Below are positions 37,365 through 49,818 of a stretch of 64,000 bases of DNA, one piece after another (the stretch's first letter is position 1; each line of letters opens with the position of its first letter). Position numbers and translations under genes: made by a program. Origin of the DNA: Catonia carolina. Lineage: Eukaryota; Arthropoda; Insecta; Hemiptera; Achilidae. Location of the stretch: NCBI GenBank assembly GCA_035578175.1, contig JAQMRL010000002.1, positions 135,534,171 through 135,598,170 of the forward strand, in the 5' to 3' direction. The notes under the pieces were generated by a model. The model was not told the DNA's origin. It did not search any database and was given only the letters and a program-made list of their open reading frames with translations.

Positions 37365-38490
37365 TTCTTCTTCTTCTTCCAACCAAGGATTAGGCAGCAG
37401 CCTGTTCTGAACTCACAAACTATATCATCTATCTCCATCTTCTCCTAGGTCTACCGACATCTCTTTTACCTTCTGGAGCATACCAGTGTGCCTGTTTAGG
37501 TATCCTGTTATCCGACATCCTTGCCATGTGCTGGCTCTATCTTTGGCGATAATCCTTTATCTTTTCGTTCAAGTTGTAAATACCCAATTCTGACCTGATT
37601 TCCTCATTCCTTATTCTTTCCAAGCGTGTACATTTCTTCGTTCTTCGAAGAAATCTCATCTCTGCTGTCTGGATTCTCCGCTGTTGGGTTTTTGTTGTTC
37701 ACGCCTCACTTCCGTACAGAATAACTGAAGCTGCCATAACTTTGTAGAGCTTATGCTTTGTAACCTTTCTCGCTCTATTACCCAAAGTTCTGCTCATAGT
37801 TCCACATATCCTCTAGAATCGGCTTAATTTCTGTTCTATATTCAAATTGGAATCAAATCCCACATTACACCCTAAATAACGAAAGTGAGATACTCTCTCT
37901 ATACCGGTATTATCCACAACTATTTTCGAACGAACAGGATATTTTCCCTTAAAAGCCATAATTTTGGTTTTATCAATGGAAATTTTTAAGCCAAAATCTT
38001 TGCACAGTTTGTGTAACACATGGACCGCGTGTTGAAGAGCATTTTCTGTCTCCTGCACAATCCACACGTCATCCGCAAACAAAAGTGCATTCAAATAACT
38101 ACTGTCATTTACCTTAAAACCAGGACTAACGCTGCGTTTCTACAACTTAAAAATATAATCAATGTAAATATTAAATAATGTAGATAATAGACTACACCCT
38201 TGTCATACACCTTGGTTAATCGTAAATTCTTCTAACTGTTCTGTCCCCGTATTTCTAGTTATCCTAGTACTGGCATAGTGACTTTTTACTGCACACACCA
38301 AGTGAGAAGGGTACCCCAACTTTGTCATAATCTGCCAAAGAACATTACGGTCCACCCGATCAAAGGCTTTCTCAAGGTCTACAAAGGCCAACGAAGGCAT
38401 CTCCCAATTAAACTCTCTGTGTCTCTCTATAATGCTTGTGACCGTAAATATATTATCCATACATGATCTGTCATTTCTAAATCCTCCAAT
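37365..38490 (-). mobile_element. Decayed LINE, same lineage as 16285-18710
   Basis: Minus-strand RT pieces: GGFRNDRSCMDNIFTVTSII, LAFVDLEKAFDRVDRNVLWQ (38538-38203), EEFTINQGV-stop-QGCSLLSTLFNIYIDY, ALLFADDVWIVQETENALQ, then HFRYLGCNVGFDSNLNIEQK (38094-37813). The C-terminal region near 37650 reads RIQTAEMRFLRRTK. It ends in a (GAA)n tail at 37366-37380. 5'-truncated in the RT domain; at least two frame breaks or stops. Confidence 0.85.
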
Positions 38491-39399
38491 ACTAATTAAA
38501 AGTAAATTTATTTTATATGCTAACACTACTTGTATCATTTGAATGACTAATAGGCTTTTGATTTATTTCTCTCGTAAATAATTTCCTTGGCTCTTGATAA
38601 TTCATACATTTGATAAACACAGTGCCCGTAGTACATAAAATAATGATTGAAAGTAAGAGTTTAATAACATACATGCCAAAAGATAGTAGACAGTAAGATA
38701 AAAAAATGTTAATAAATTGTTTAAAAAAAACTGCATATGACATGTAAAATTATTGAAAAAAATTTTAGTTCGGCTTTTTAAACCAGTAGGTTTTTGTATT
38801 GTTTATAGAATATTTTTGGTAAACTGGATATTTTTACATTCAGACGATTTTGTGGTTTTACATGTATGAAATTATTAAGATTGATTTTTTTTTATTATAA
38901 GTTTTTCTAACTGACGTATTGAGAAATTTTATTAGATCTTTTAAACGATTACTTTAGAGAATATGACGATCATAGAAACTCATCATACTAACCTAATGTT
39001 TGTAAGGTTAGTAATTTTGATTGTATGGTCTGATTTAGATGATCCAATTAATTAATTAATCTTTAATCTCATAACTTTTGTTGACTTTAATTTTTGTTTC
39101 TATGTTATGATTTGTACAAATGTTCTTTCTTCTGTTAATATAGTTGTAATATTGCAGTATTACTTATTTTGTTTAGTGTGCAAGGTTCAGACACAGAGTT
39201 TTTTTTTTTTTTTTTTAAATAACTTTAGTGATTTACCAGTTATCAAAATTTTTCTTTACAAATATCACAGTAAACATTTAAATAGTTGGACTACTACAAA
39301 CAGAATCACCTACTACATACTAACTAAACCTAATAAACAGTCAGCTGTAAGCAAAGGCAGCATATTCATCAAAAGGCTCATTTAACAAGCAGATAATAC
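38491..39399. other. Intergenic, nothing recognised
   Basis: AT-rich, with a T-run at 39200-39217. No coding similarity was found. Confidence 0.4.
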
Positions 39400-40275
39400 A
39401 TAGCCTATGCATGGTGTATCATTAAGATTTTGCACAGAAATAAAAATAAGACAGCAAGAGAAATGCAAAAATGAACTGTAATAGAGGAGTACCAGTTAGG
39501 AGTGAATCTGTTCTTTTTGTGTTTTACTGATGACCAATTTATTGTTGCCCAAGATAAAGGGGGCTTAGCTGAATGTTAAAAAAAGACCTGAAAGACAAGT
39601 ACCATAATGCTACAACAGATAAAAATAAATACTAACCAAAAACAGGGAAAAGCTAGAACAGCTATCATACAGCTATACCCTTAATACTGAATAAGAGCAT
39701 AACTACAAAAATAATGTAAAACTTCTTCACAATATGAAGTATTATGACCTATGCTGCCGAAGTATGGATCATGAATGAAAACAAAAGTAAAATTAATTGC
39801 GAAAAAATGGAGTACAGTGTAGAAACCAGCTTTTTTTTTGTTTAACGTCCGCCTGTTCTGCAATTACTGCTAATGCAGACGGTGAAGGATGGAATGATTT
39901 TTTATAACGTATGAAAATATGTCGGGCCAGAATGGGATTCGAACCCAAAACCACATGAGTGGTTGTTCAACCAGTTGCAATGAGGACATTAGAAGGAGGA
40001 TGCAAGTTCAACTGAATGAAATAAAGCACTTGGAGTAAAACCGGTTACTGTAGTAGGACATGTCAGAAAAACAGAAGCCTGAATAGAATAATGGAATGGA
40101 GTCTAATAGAATAATGGAATAGTGGAAAGAAGGAAAGATAATGGAGGAACAGAGTAGAAGAGCCTGTGCAAGAGAAAGGTTTAAGTGATGGGGATTGGGA
40201 GAATAGGAGCGAATGGAAAATCTGGTTTAGGGAAGGCAGACAGCAACAACTGCTGTAGACGCCTTGCAAAAAAAT
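39400..40275 (+). mobile_element. Decayed LINE 3' part on plus strand, split by a SINE
   Basis: The plus-strand translation includes CYAAEVWIMNENKSKINCEK near 39745 (compare the YGSEAWVLT.K.E..I...EM block), and after the SINE B insertion GHVRKTEA near 40060 and a tail with SDGDWENRSEWKIWFREGRQ near 40195. Many stops. Confidence 0.6.
39828..39960 (-). mobile_element. SINE family B inside a LINE
   Basis: TTGTTTAACGTCCGCCTGTT, TGCAGACGGTGAAGGATGGA and GGGATTCGAACCC are family B in reverse orientation. The tRNA-like head is cut off at its far end. Confidence 0.75.
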
Positions 40276-40439
40276 GGTATGTTCTTATAAATACATACCT
40301 ACACAAAATAAGCACATAAAATAAATAGAAAGTCAGGGACAATTTGGGTAAAACAACAAAACACTACATCGGTTTTGGGTCTAAGAAAAAATATGAAAAA
40401 TTTTAGACTGCCTAGCATATATTTTGGAAGAGTAACACC

Positions 40440-40560
40440 TGAAATTAGCTCTAGAAAAATAATAATGATAATAGTGCCTTTATTGAACATAAAGAAACAT
40501 ACAATTCAAAAACAAAGTAGTAATAATAAAAAATAAAAATAATACCTTTATAAATCCTTC
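40440..40560 (-). mobile_element. Retroposon tail on minus strand
   Basis: The minus strand reads TTCAATAAAGGCACTATTATCATTATTATT, quoted in part: an AATAAA signal and an (ATT)n-like tail, as at 4190 and 42915. Confidence 0.35.
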
Positions 40561-40689
40561 AACATGTTATGTGATGACCATTGCCAGAGTCTGTAACTTA
40601 AATTATACCTCGAGGCCTACCCCCACAATGAAAACTTAACGAGCTTCAAGCATATTTTCTCGTTACTAAATAGATAAGATTAAATAATA

Positions 40690-42690
40690 CTTTCACTTTT
40701 TTTAACTTTTACGGCCACATGGGACCACTTAAAATCAATCTTTGAAGTTCTTTTTTTGAGCTGTTTTTCCTTTGCCCAGTATCTCTTCATATTTTCAGAT
40801 CTTGCTTTTCTTTCCTCATATGAATAAACCCTCTTTCCTCTTGTTTCCTCTTTAAATTTAAATCTTGTGTTTTTATCATTAGGCATTTTAATTTTTGCTG
40901 TTTTATTTCTGAGATCTTTGTCTGTTATTTCTAATTCCTGCAAATCTTCTTTCATTTCTTTCATCCAACGTGGTAGGGTTGCTAGTGAGCTTTGCTTTCC
41001 AATTTTATGTCTTAAAATTTGTATTTTTGGTGTTCTTAGTAAATGACCATAGTATAAAACTCTTTTTTCTCATCTCATCTGTTATTGGGTTTTATAAAGT
41101 TGGTTATTAGGTAATAATACAAATATACCGTTTTTCTGATGTTTTTTACCTATGCATGTCCTTAAAATTCTTCTTTACATTTTTACAACCTTTTCTGTTA
41201 AATTATTCTGTTTTAATTTTGAGAGACTTTCACTACAGTATATTACTGTTGGTTTTATTACAGTTTGATAGTGTTTAAGTTTCTTGTTTATTGACATGGA
41301 TTTTTATTGTAAATATTTCTGGTAGATTGTTATTAACTTATCATTTTTTCTGTTCATTCTTCCCATGTTGCTTTTTCTCCACCATTATATCTGATAGTTT
41401 CGCCTAAATATTAAAAAGTTTCAACTACATCTACCAGATGTTCTTTTATTTAACTTTGTTTATGAATAGTTGGTCTATTATTATTAATTTTGTTTTTTCA
41501 TATGAAATTTTTAGCCCTAATTTTTCTGTTATTCTTTCTCGTGTAGTTATTTGGGTTCTAGGTTCAGCTATACTCTTTACCGTCCGCATTGGTGTAGTTG
41601 GTAAAGTGCTCGCCTCTCATCATGTGGTCTTGGGTTCGAATCCCATTCAGGCACGGCATATTTTCATACGTTACAAAAAAAACAACATTTCATCCTTCAC
41701 CGTCTGCATTAGCAGTATGTGCAGAACAGTCGGACGTTAAACCAAAAAAAATAATAAAATATACTCTTTGCTAAAAAATGCTTAGTTGTTGGCCTAAACA
41801 ATTTAATTTTCTATTTTCTTTTTCTCTGTCTATTTTAATATATATTGGATTTGCCTTGTACCATTCTCTCATTAATTATTCTAAGGCACAATTGAACAAT
41901 AAGGGTGATAATCCAACACCTTGCCTTAATCCTGTTTTTTTTTCTCAAATTCTTCTGAGAAATCTCCTTGAAATTTTATTTCAAAAACTGGGTTTGTTAG
42001 GTGAGTTTTATTAAATTTATCAATTCTGGGTGTAATCCCAAATTCCTTAAGATTTTTAGCATAGACTCTCTATGAATACTGTCATACACTTTTTAGAAAT
42101 CAATAAACGAGTTACTAACTGTTTAGCTTTCCTCGTGTAATCTTCCATAATTAGTTTTAACATTATGACTTGATCTAAACCTCCATTGATATTCACCTAT
42201 TTCTTCATCTAGTTGGTCTTCTTGTTGTAAATTATTTGTGAAAAAATTGTATATGTACAATCTAACAACGAGATTCCTCTGTAATTGTTAGGGTTTGACG
42301 TGTCATCCTTTTTTATATAAAGGGTGGATTATTGCTGATGTTCAGTGATCAGGAATTTTTTGTGAATACCAAATTTCTGTGATGTTTTGGTGTCGGTTTT
42401 TTAAGGTATGTTCTAACGCATATTTCCAGACTTCTGCCTTTATGGGTTCTTCACTACTTGCTTTGTTATTTTTCAATTCCCTTGACGCTGTTTTCAGTTC
42501 TTATAGCGTTGGTGGCTGTTCTTTATCCTTCGGTGTTTTTACCAGTGTTTCTGTATTTATTTCCAAAATTTTTATAGGATTTTCTCAGTTTAATAGTTCT
42601 TTTAAAGCATGGGCTAAAATTTCTGCGTTGTCTCTGTCATTATGGGCAATTTTTCCTGATGTCTTTAAGCATGGAGCTTGGAACCGCACG
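40690..42690 (-). mobile_element. Decayed LINE of a third lineage, antisense, interrupted by a SINE
   Basis: Minus-strand pieces from right to left: FIDFxKVYDSIH near 42090, GLRQGVGLSPLLFNCALE near 41920 (RT motif GLRQGDGLSPLLFN), then after the SINE the C-terminal KEMKEDLQELEITDKDLRNK, EERKARSENMKRYWAKEK and FKWSHVAVK (40964-40680). Stops and frameshifts are frequent. ORF end and A-rich tail at about 40690. Confidence 0.75.
41580..41748 (+). mobile_element. SINE family B, complete copy
   Basis: Head CCGCATTGGTGTAGTTGGTA, B box GGGTTCGAATCCCATTC, body CATACGTTACAAAAAA, CACCGTCTGCATTAGCAG, tail ACCAAAAAAAATAATAAAA. It is inserted in the older LINE at 40690-42690. Confidence 0.88.
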
Positions 42691-42691
42691 A

Positions 42692-43795
42692 TAAGTGGAT
42701 TGTTAAATTATTTGCACTCGATCTGTTAGTTTCAGGGCTACAAAAAAATAGTACTGTTTCTTATCGCATGGTCAGCCAATTATATGACTGAAGCATTTAA
42801 TAACAAAAGAGCTACAGGGGTAAAAAACACGAGTCAGAGTTATCTTCTCCGAGACTAATGAATTTCATTATACAGCTACACTGTGTGGTGAATGAAGTGA
42901 AAGTGGGAAGTAGCAGTAGTAGTAATAATAATAATAATTTATTTCTATTCAAAAATAAGTACAATTTAACATCATGTAACCTAATACTACAGAAAATTAA
43001 ACAATTCAAAACCAAAACCATACAGTTCAACAATTTGTAACTAATACATAAAATAAAATACACGTTATACTTTACATGGAATGTAAATTAGGTACCTAGA
43101 AAGGTTAATCCTATCTCAGAGGTTACCATCTCTTACAAATAAACTTAAAAACAAAACAAGAGAAGACAATATGACAATAATAGAAAAAAATACACTGAAA
43201 ATAATTTTGTGCCTACTTCAAAAGTTCTTAAGAAAAATACAATAAAAATAAAAATTACTCTCATTCAAATAATAGAATACCAAATACAAATAATAGAACA
43301 TAAAATTAGTATGAATTATGGTATACAGTTTCATATGAATTGAAACATAAAAATTAAATAATTTATTTAGGTACCGATGTAATGAAAGAAACTTATTATT
43401 AAAAAATACCTACTAAAAATTATTTAATTTTTTATATTAAATTAAATAATTTTGTGAACCATCATAACCCATTGATCTGGCTACGCAGACTCTCCCAAAC
43501 AATCCAGTAAGACGTCTAAAACGTCGATGGAGCTGGGACCTCCAATTAACGTAGTTCTGTAATTGACTATCCATTACAGTGTTCTTAATGCTACAGTTAT
43601 CTATTCACGTCAGAGTTTTGTCACTGGACTGTGTCTCCACTCACATTTTTTTATTGATCATGTTATTTTTTTTCCAAATTTTGTGTTATCAGATTTACTG
43701 ATTGTTTCCAACAGATTGTAAATTTCCCAAATAGAAAAAAAAATTAAATGGAAAGTAGATGCTTTTCGAAGGGCCTGGCATGCTGATAAGCCCAG
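42692..43795 (+). mobile_element. Repeat family D split by an 840-base insertion
   Basis: The first part, 42692-42905, runs from GGATTGTTAAATTATTTGCA to GGTGAATGAAGTGAAAGTG. The family resumes at about 43746 with GGAAAGTAGATGCTTTTCG through GCATGCTGATAAGC. The insert in between begins with (AGT/AAT)n at 42908-42938, a retroposon tail on the minus strand (AATAAATTATTATTATTATT), and contains a coding-like RRLKRRWSWDLQ near 43505. Confidence 0.65.
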
Positions 43796-44644
43796 ACTAC
43801 TAACCGACCACCGTTTCTAAAAACTGCAATAGATGTTTTTTTTTTCATTACATGTAATAATATTCCTTTATAATATTATTATTGATGCATTAGAATATGA
43901 GTAAATGAACATGTAGATACGTATTAGAAGATATTCAATTAATCTCAAATTTCTCTAATTATGATTATTATTTGCTTAGGCCTGTTTATTGTGACGAATT
44001 TTTCTCAATTGCTAAATTAAAAATTTATCGCACTAAACAGTTCATGATACGTTATCAATTTTGTATATAATTATACAGTTAATGACAGCCTATGAAATAG
44101 AATTTCAACATGCAGTTGTCAGGCAGAGTTTTTCAGAATTATATTTATGATTTTTTTTTTTTACAAATGAAGATTATAATTTTATTTAAAAAACCGTTAT
44201 GTTTAGGTTAATGAGTTAAAATTATCGTTGTGTTTTATTACTACTAATTAAAACTAGCTGTTTACCGGGCATAAATTTTATCGTAAAATATGATTTAATT
44301 TTTTCTCTTTTTTTTGTACTGTAGGCCTGCACAAGTTATCTCAACACAAAATACACACAACTACGTAATAAAAATTGTGAAAGCCATAGGCTTTCTGTAG
44401 CTTTTAATTGCTTTAATCATTGATATTGGATTAAATAATACTTTGTTTAGTGCTTCAATAAAAATGCATTTTTTATATTTGTTTGTCGGCATAAATTAAT
44501 TGTTTCCAGTTTTATAATTTATTTTTATTGTGATATTGCAGTTAGTGTGTGTCTTGTTCAGGTATTGTACATGTAACTCATTTCAGTACATTTATATTAA
44601 TTTGCATCATTCTTATTTTATTTATATCTTGTTATTTTTACTTT
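43796..44644. other. Intergenic, nothing recognised
   Basis: AT-rich with several T-runs. No ORF similarity. Confidence 0.4.
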
Positions 44645-44972
44645 CATCCGGTTGGTCTAGAGGTAAAGTCTTCGCCAAAATCAGCTGTTTTAACAGCTGA
44701 TTTTCGGAGATGAAGGTTCCTGGTTCAAATCCTAGTAAAGGTAGTTACTTTTGAATACTAGGATTTGAATACTAGACAGTGGTTGCCGATGTACTTTGAT
44801 GGTTGGGGTTTAATTAACCATACTCTCTCAGGAGTGGTTGACCTGGGTCTGTACAAGACTACACCTCATTTACACGTCACACACATCATCCTCATCTCAT
44901 TGGGTCATGGGGTTGCTTATTGTTCCGAATTGAACAGATTGCAACGTACACATATTAGGAATTAAAAAAAAA
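44645..44972 (+). mobile_element. SINE family C, full length
   Basis: The head GGTTGGTCTAGAGGTAAAGT contains a short palindrome (CAGCTGTTTTAACAGCTG), followed by B box GGTTCAAATCC. The body contains GTACAAGACTACACCTC and CATCATCCTCATCTCATTGG. The copy ends ACACATATTAGGAATT plus an A-run. Confidence 0.88.
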
Positions 44973-45716
44973 AATTTACTTTCTCTTGCATATATGAATA
45001 TATAGGAAGGAGAGTATTGTTTTCATGTAGATTTTTCAAAATTGAGTTTTCACCGGATTTTCTCGTTTTCAGACCCCCTGAACTCAAAAAAAAACATGTT
45101 TATAGTGATTGGTCTGTGTGTGTGTGTGTGTGTGTGTGTTTGTGTGCGTGCGTGTGCGCGCGCGCGCGTGTGTGTGTGTTAACAAAATATCTCAAGAATG
45201 GAATGAACATTTTCATTAAGTCGGTCAACTGGAAGTAGTAGTTGATTCGTGTAATTTTTCACTTTTTTACGATTTTCTCAAAACGGCTCCTACAATTTTC
45301 GTTAAAATTGCCTCATTTACTACATTTTTTATGCTCTACAAGACAGGGTAGGCGCTATTTCTGCTGAAATTTCTGGGGGAGGCTGCTCTCTTGTATAAAA
45401 AATTGTTTTTTTTAAGATCGCGGCCTTAATATGCATTTTAGGGCAAAATTTTATATAATAAAAGTTGTAGAAAATTTAAAAACCTATTTATTTGAAACAT
45501 TTCTTTTTCTCTACAAAGCTTAGTTTAGCGCCAAATAGTGATTTTCCGTATTATGAAGCCAAACTAAGGTTGGTTTTCATTTTGCATCATTCACTCATGA
45601 TTGAAATTAAATTGTGTTTTTTGAGGTTAGTTTTTTTGTTTATTTCTAATGTTAGGTTATATTGTTCAGTATTTTCATTGGGAAGTGAAAGTTGTGTATC
45701 TCACACCAGATTTGTT
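44973..45716 (+). mobile_element. Repeat family E, copy 3
   Basis: Starts at the A-tail of the SINE C copy. The internal repeat at about 45113-45180 has a (GT)n core mixed with CG dinucleotides (GCGCGCGCGCG). It ends GTATCTCACACCAGATTTG. Confidence 0.8.
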
Positions 45717-46812
45717 ATTGTGCATTCACAGCTAAAAGTTTTAGGTTATTTACTTTTAAGAGTCACTTTTTTTAAGTTAAAAAAATTAAGAGTTATTATA
45801 AAAAAATCGGTTTATTTTAAAATTTATCACTGTTTTGATTAGCCTACGTATAATTTTATTACATATATGTATTCTCTCATCAAGTTTTGTTCGTACTTTA
45901 TCGTCTATTATCTTGAAGAGAAACTTTTCTCATCATTGCTTAAAGTTTATTATTTTTATTAAAAAAAAAACTGGTTGCAAAAGAAATACATTGTTATAAA
46001 AAAAAGCACTAACGTCAATTCGTTTTTGTATATTGCTTTATATAACAGTAGGTTTAGCGAGTTTTCTCTATAGTCTGTGATATCATATCTTCCTAGTTAT
46101 TTTTTTAAAAAAGTTAATTTTTTCGCATTTATTTGGTTAAACAGGAAAACATAATCTTATGCACAATCACATGTAGGTTCCTACATCGTACGAACTGTCA
46201 TACATCGATACCTCAACGTAGACGCATTGTACTCAACCATTAACAAATTAAACACTCATTTCCATTGAAAATTAATAAATCACGAGAATTTAGAGTTAAA
46301 AACATTGTCACACCCACACCTACCACAAAATCCACACAGTTTAAATGATGCTGGAATAGGGATCTTACATGATACAGTGACGAGTGTTTGCCACTAGGTG
46401 ATTTTATCTATCAACACGAAAACTGGACGTTAAAAAAATGTGTGAGTAGTTCATAGTGAAGTGCTGATAAGTGTGTCCATATCTGGTACACATTGGTACT
46501 GCACTGGCTATAAAATCAAATGTTTCTTTGTATAGCGTACGTGTGCCAAAAATGAACACACAAAATTCTTTGTTATATTTAGGGTAAAATTGTGTAAAAT
46601 TATTTAGAACCAATATTTAATATCTCGATATAAAATTTTTTTAAATGTTGTTTTGGGCTGTGGAGAAATCGCACAAAATTACTTCAGTAGCCAAAGTGTT
46701 AAACACACAGATTATATACTGTTGATTGTATAAATATACAGTTGTAGTTTTTAGGGTCCACTAAATAAAGGCAAAATGATTGGTATTTTTTTGGTGTATT
46801 TAAAGTCAAATT
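45717..46812. other. Intergenic, no gene
   Basis: A segment at about 46318-46375 (CACAAAATCCACACAGTTTAA, GGAATAGGGATCTTACA) may be a decayed relative of the repeat at 30284, but this is weak. Otherwise nothing was recognised. Confidence 0.4.
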
Positions 46813-47189
46813 TTTCCCATAACAGGCAGGTAGAGTGTTAAATTATTTATACTCGAACTGCTAATTCCACGGCTGCAAAAATTAGTTCTGTTTCTTATCA
46901 CATGATCAGCTAATTATATGAAGTATTTAAGAACAGAAGAGGTTTAGGTGTAAAAGACACTAGTCAGAGTTATCTCCTCTGAGAGTCATGAATTTCATTA
47001 TACAGCCAGACCCTGTGGTGAATAAAGTGAAGGTGTCATTTGCAGGGTGGAAAGTAGATGCTTTTTAAACGACCTGGCAAGCTGATAAGCATACTTTTCC
47101 ACTCAGTGAGGAAGGCAATTGTAAACAACCTCATTCCTCGTTTTACTTAGTAAATCCTTTAGAGGTTCAATCAGTTGACGACCTAAAAA
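46813..47189 (+). mobile_element. Repeat family D
   Basis: Runs from CATAACAGGCAGGTAGAGTG to CAATCAGTTGACGACCTAAA. The tail is replaced by an A-run that touches the next element. Confidence 0.78.
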
Positions 47190-47537
47190 AAAGCTGGTGT
47201 GAAAAATGCATATTAAAGCCGCAATCTTGAAAAAAAACAATTTTTTTTACATGAAAACAGCCTCACCAAGAATTCAGCTAACATGGTGCCTACCCTATCT
47301 TATAGAGCATAAAAAATGTAGTAAACCAGGTGATTTAAAAAAAAAATCGTAGGACCAGTTTTTTAGAAAATCACAAAAAAGTGAAAAATTACACGAATAA
47401 ACTACTACTTCCGGTTGAGCGATTTTGATGAAAATGTTTGTGTCTGGTCCGGTAGTGGTATGTAACTTAAGTTTCAAATTTGAAGTTCGTACGAAGTTCC
47501 GTGCTTGAGATATTCTGTTCATACACACACACACACA

Positions 47538-47613
<76 letters not shown>

Positions 47614-47752
47614 CCAATCGCTAAAAACATGTTTTTTGGGTTCAGGGGGTCTGAAAACGTGTAGATCCGGTGAAATCTCGATTTCGAAAAATGACATGAA
47701 AACAATAGGCTATATTCCTTCCTATATATTCATATAGGCAAGAGAAAGAAAA
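47190..47752 (-). mobile_element. Repeat family E, copy 4 with long (AC)n
   Basis: Reverse orientation, internally shortened. The microsatellite at 47521-47611 is about 45 AC units with one CG interruption, the longest simple repeat in the window. It ends GAATATATAGGAAGG... TATAGGCAAGAGAAAG (in reverse). Confidence 0.83.
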
Positions 47753-47774
47753 AGTCAAATCAACATTTTGGTCA

Positions 47775-47902
47775 TTAGTGACTAAGTACTATTTTGGGTT
47801 AAGGAACGGTGGGTTTGAACGAGTAATAATTTATCCGACTCTAACTCGGAATCGAACCAAGGACCCAATAGTTCGTTAACCACTGGGCCACGGTGGCGGC
47901 AG
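47775..47902 (-). mobile_element. SINE family A, head and body
   Basis: Minus strand: GCCACCGTGGCCCAGTGGTT, GGTCCTTGGTTCGATTCC, then CGTTCAAACCCACCGTTCC. Good A and B boxes. Confidence 0.7.
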
Positions 47903-48348
47903 GTAGTATTTCGAATGAATTTTTCTACAATATTTGTAAGTTTTTATTCACGTGTTTCATTTTTTGTTTACCTTTCCAATAATGTAATTTGATACGAACT
48001 GCATGAACTACTCGTTTTACAAAAAATGATAGTAAACTCATTGTAGAAATTGCAAAGGTATTGTTTTAGTAAATATGAGTTTATGAATAAACTATAAAGA
48101 ATTTGCTAACGTACGTAAGATAAAAATTTACATACAGGCCGTTTTAATACATTGGTAAACTTTGTTGATATTCTGATCCCACGTGCCAAAATTTAATTAC
48201 TTACACACCCATGATTTGCGAACTAGGTCATTGGCTTTGCTGCCGTCTTGAAAAATCGACTAGATAAATTTTGCTAGTGCGCATCGAAATTTAAAGATTT
48301 TACGTAAATAAGTGTTTTGAAAAAATGTTTAGCAGGAAATACTCCTAA

Positions 48349-48745
48349 TTACTTTCTCTTGTTTATATGAATAGGAAGGAAAGTATTGTTTTCATGTCGA
48401 TTTTTCGAAATCGAGTTTTCATCGGATGTATACGTTTTCAGACCCCCGGAACCCAAAAAACATGTTTTTAGCGATTGGTGTGTGTGTGCGCGCGCGCGTG
48501 TGCGTGTGTGTGTGACCAGAATATCTCAAGAACGGAATATCGTACGAACTTGAAACTTAAGTTAGACACCACTACCGGACCCGACACGAACATTTTCATC
48601 AAAATCGGTCCACCGGAAGTAGTAGTTTATTGGTGTAATTTTTCACTTTGCGATTTTCTCGAAAACGGGTCCTACGATTTTTTTAAAATCGCGTGGTTTA
48701 CTAAATTTTTGTGCTCTACAAGATAGGGTAGGCGCCATGTTATAA
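48349..48745 (+). mobile_element. Repeat family E, copy 5 (5' part only)
   Basis: Matches the first 400 bases of the family, including the microsatellite (48478-48514) interrupted by CGCGCGCG, and stops after CAAGATAGGGTAGGCGCCAT. Confidence 0.8.
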
Positions 48746-48849
48746 ATATAACCACTAACTTCTTCGTTCTCATATATATTTTTCTAGACCCGTGCATAGA
48801 ATTTAGTCTATAAAGAAATATTACCTGTTCAAGGTGAAAAATTAATTTT

Positions 48850-49078
48850 TACAAAAGCCTAACTCGAACTAATATCAACACTAAAAAATCCCTTTCATGA
48901 GACGCGCGTCTCATGGCTGGTGCCAATGTTTAAAAAGGCTTACCTTTGACTTATGACAAAAACCATCAGTGATTTCCGTATCTACTCTTTAAGAGAAATC
49001 GAATGACACTATTTTTGTTTCCAAATTCCGACTTAAATTTCTTGACTTCCGGTTTTGGGCCACTTCCGGTCAATTTTT
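48850..49078 (-). repeat. Repeat family F fragment
   Basis: The reverse of the 51940-52800 order: CATGAGACGCGCGTCTCATG palindrome, AAAAAGGCTTACCTTTG, ACCATCAGTGATTTCCGTAT and CTTGACTTCCGGTTTTGGG. Confidence 0.7.
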
Positions 49079-49400
49079 TTTTTTTAATTCCTAATGTGTG
49101 TACGTTGCAATTTGTTCAATTCAGAACAATAAGCAACCCCACGACCCAATGAGATGAGGATGATATGTATGAAGTGTAAATGAGGTGTAGTCTTGTACAG
49201 ACTCAGGCCGACCATTCCTGAGAAAGTATGGTTAATTGAACCCCAACCATCAAAGTACACCGGTAACCACTGTCTAGCATTCAAATCCGTATAAAAGTAA
49301 CTACCTTTACTAGGATTTGAACCAGGAACCTTCGTCTCCGAAAATTAGCTGTTAAACAGCTGATTTTGGCGACGACTTTACCTCTAGATTAACCCGGTGG
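49079..49400 (-). mobile_element. SINE family C, full length
   Basis: Reverse copy starting from an A-tail (T-run at 49075-49085) and running to CCTCTAGATTAACCCGG. The head contains AGCTGTTAAACAGCTGATTT. About 85-90% similar by eye to the copy at 44645. Confidence 0.87.
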
Positions 49401-49818
49401 GTTTCGGTCAAAATTAGTACTTTAAGCTCGATTAAAGGGAGACTGTACTTTGTTTCCCGCCAATGTTAAATTTGCTATTTTTAGGTAAATTTTTCATATG
49501 ATTGGTAAAATATAGGGAAATTAAACTTTACACACCATAGGTGTCGGGTTTCTTCTTGAGCTACTAACATTTTTTTCAATTTAATCTTTGGACCATACCA
49601 TTTTTTTTAAATATTACCAATAGCATAAAATTTTTACAAATTGTTTTTTACGTTTTTGCGTATTACTAATTTTTGGAGCACCTGAGCAAGTCACAAAAAT
49701 GTCGGTATATGTGGATATACAAGGTAATCAGCCTGGTAGGTTTATTGGTTTCTGAGAAAAATGTACCTAGTGTTAAAAATCTAAATTTACGGGAAAACGC
49801 AAGAAACAAGAAGGCACA

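Noticed and set aside
41580..41660. Possible functional tRNA genes at SINE heads (also 20640-20710, 49819-49895, 57059-57125)
   Set aside because: A and B boxes are good, but cloverleaf arms do not pair and each head is followed by the same SINE body and A-tail.
44765..44965. Small ORF MNTRQWLPMYFDGWG…, also at 49084
   Set aside because: It is the body of SINE C. Both copies share it because of nucleotide identity; no evidence of translation.
47480..47737. Open frames of His/Thr or Cys/Val repeats
   Set aside because: Translations of the (AC)n/(GT)n microsatellite, not a protein.
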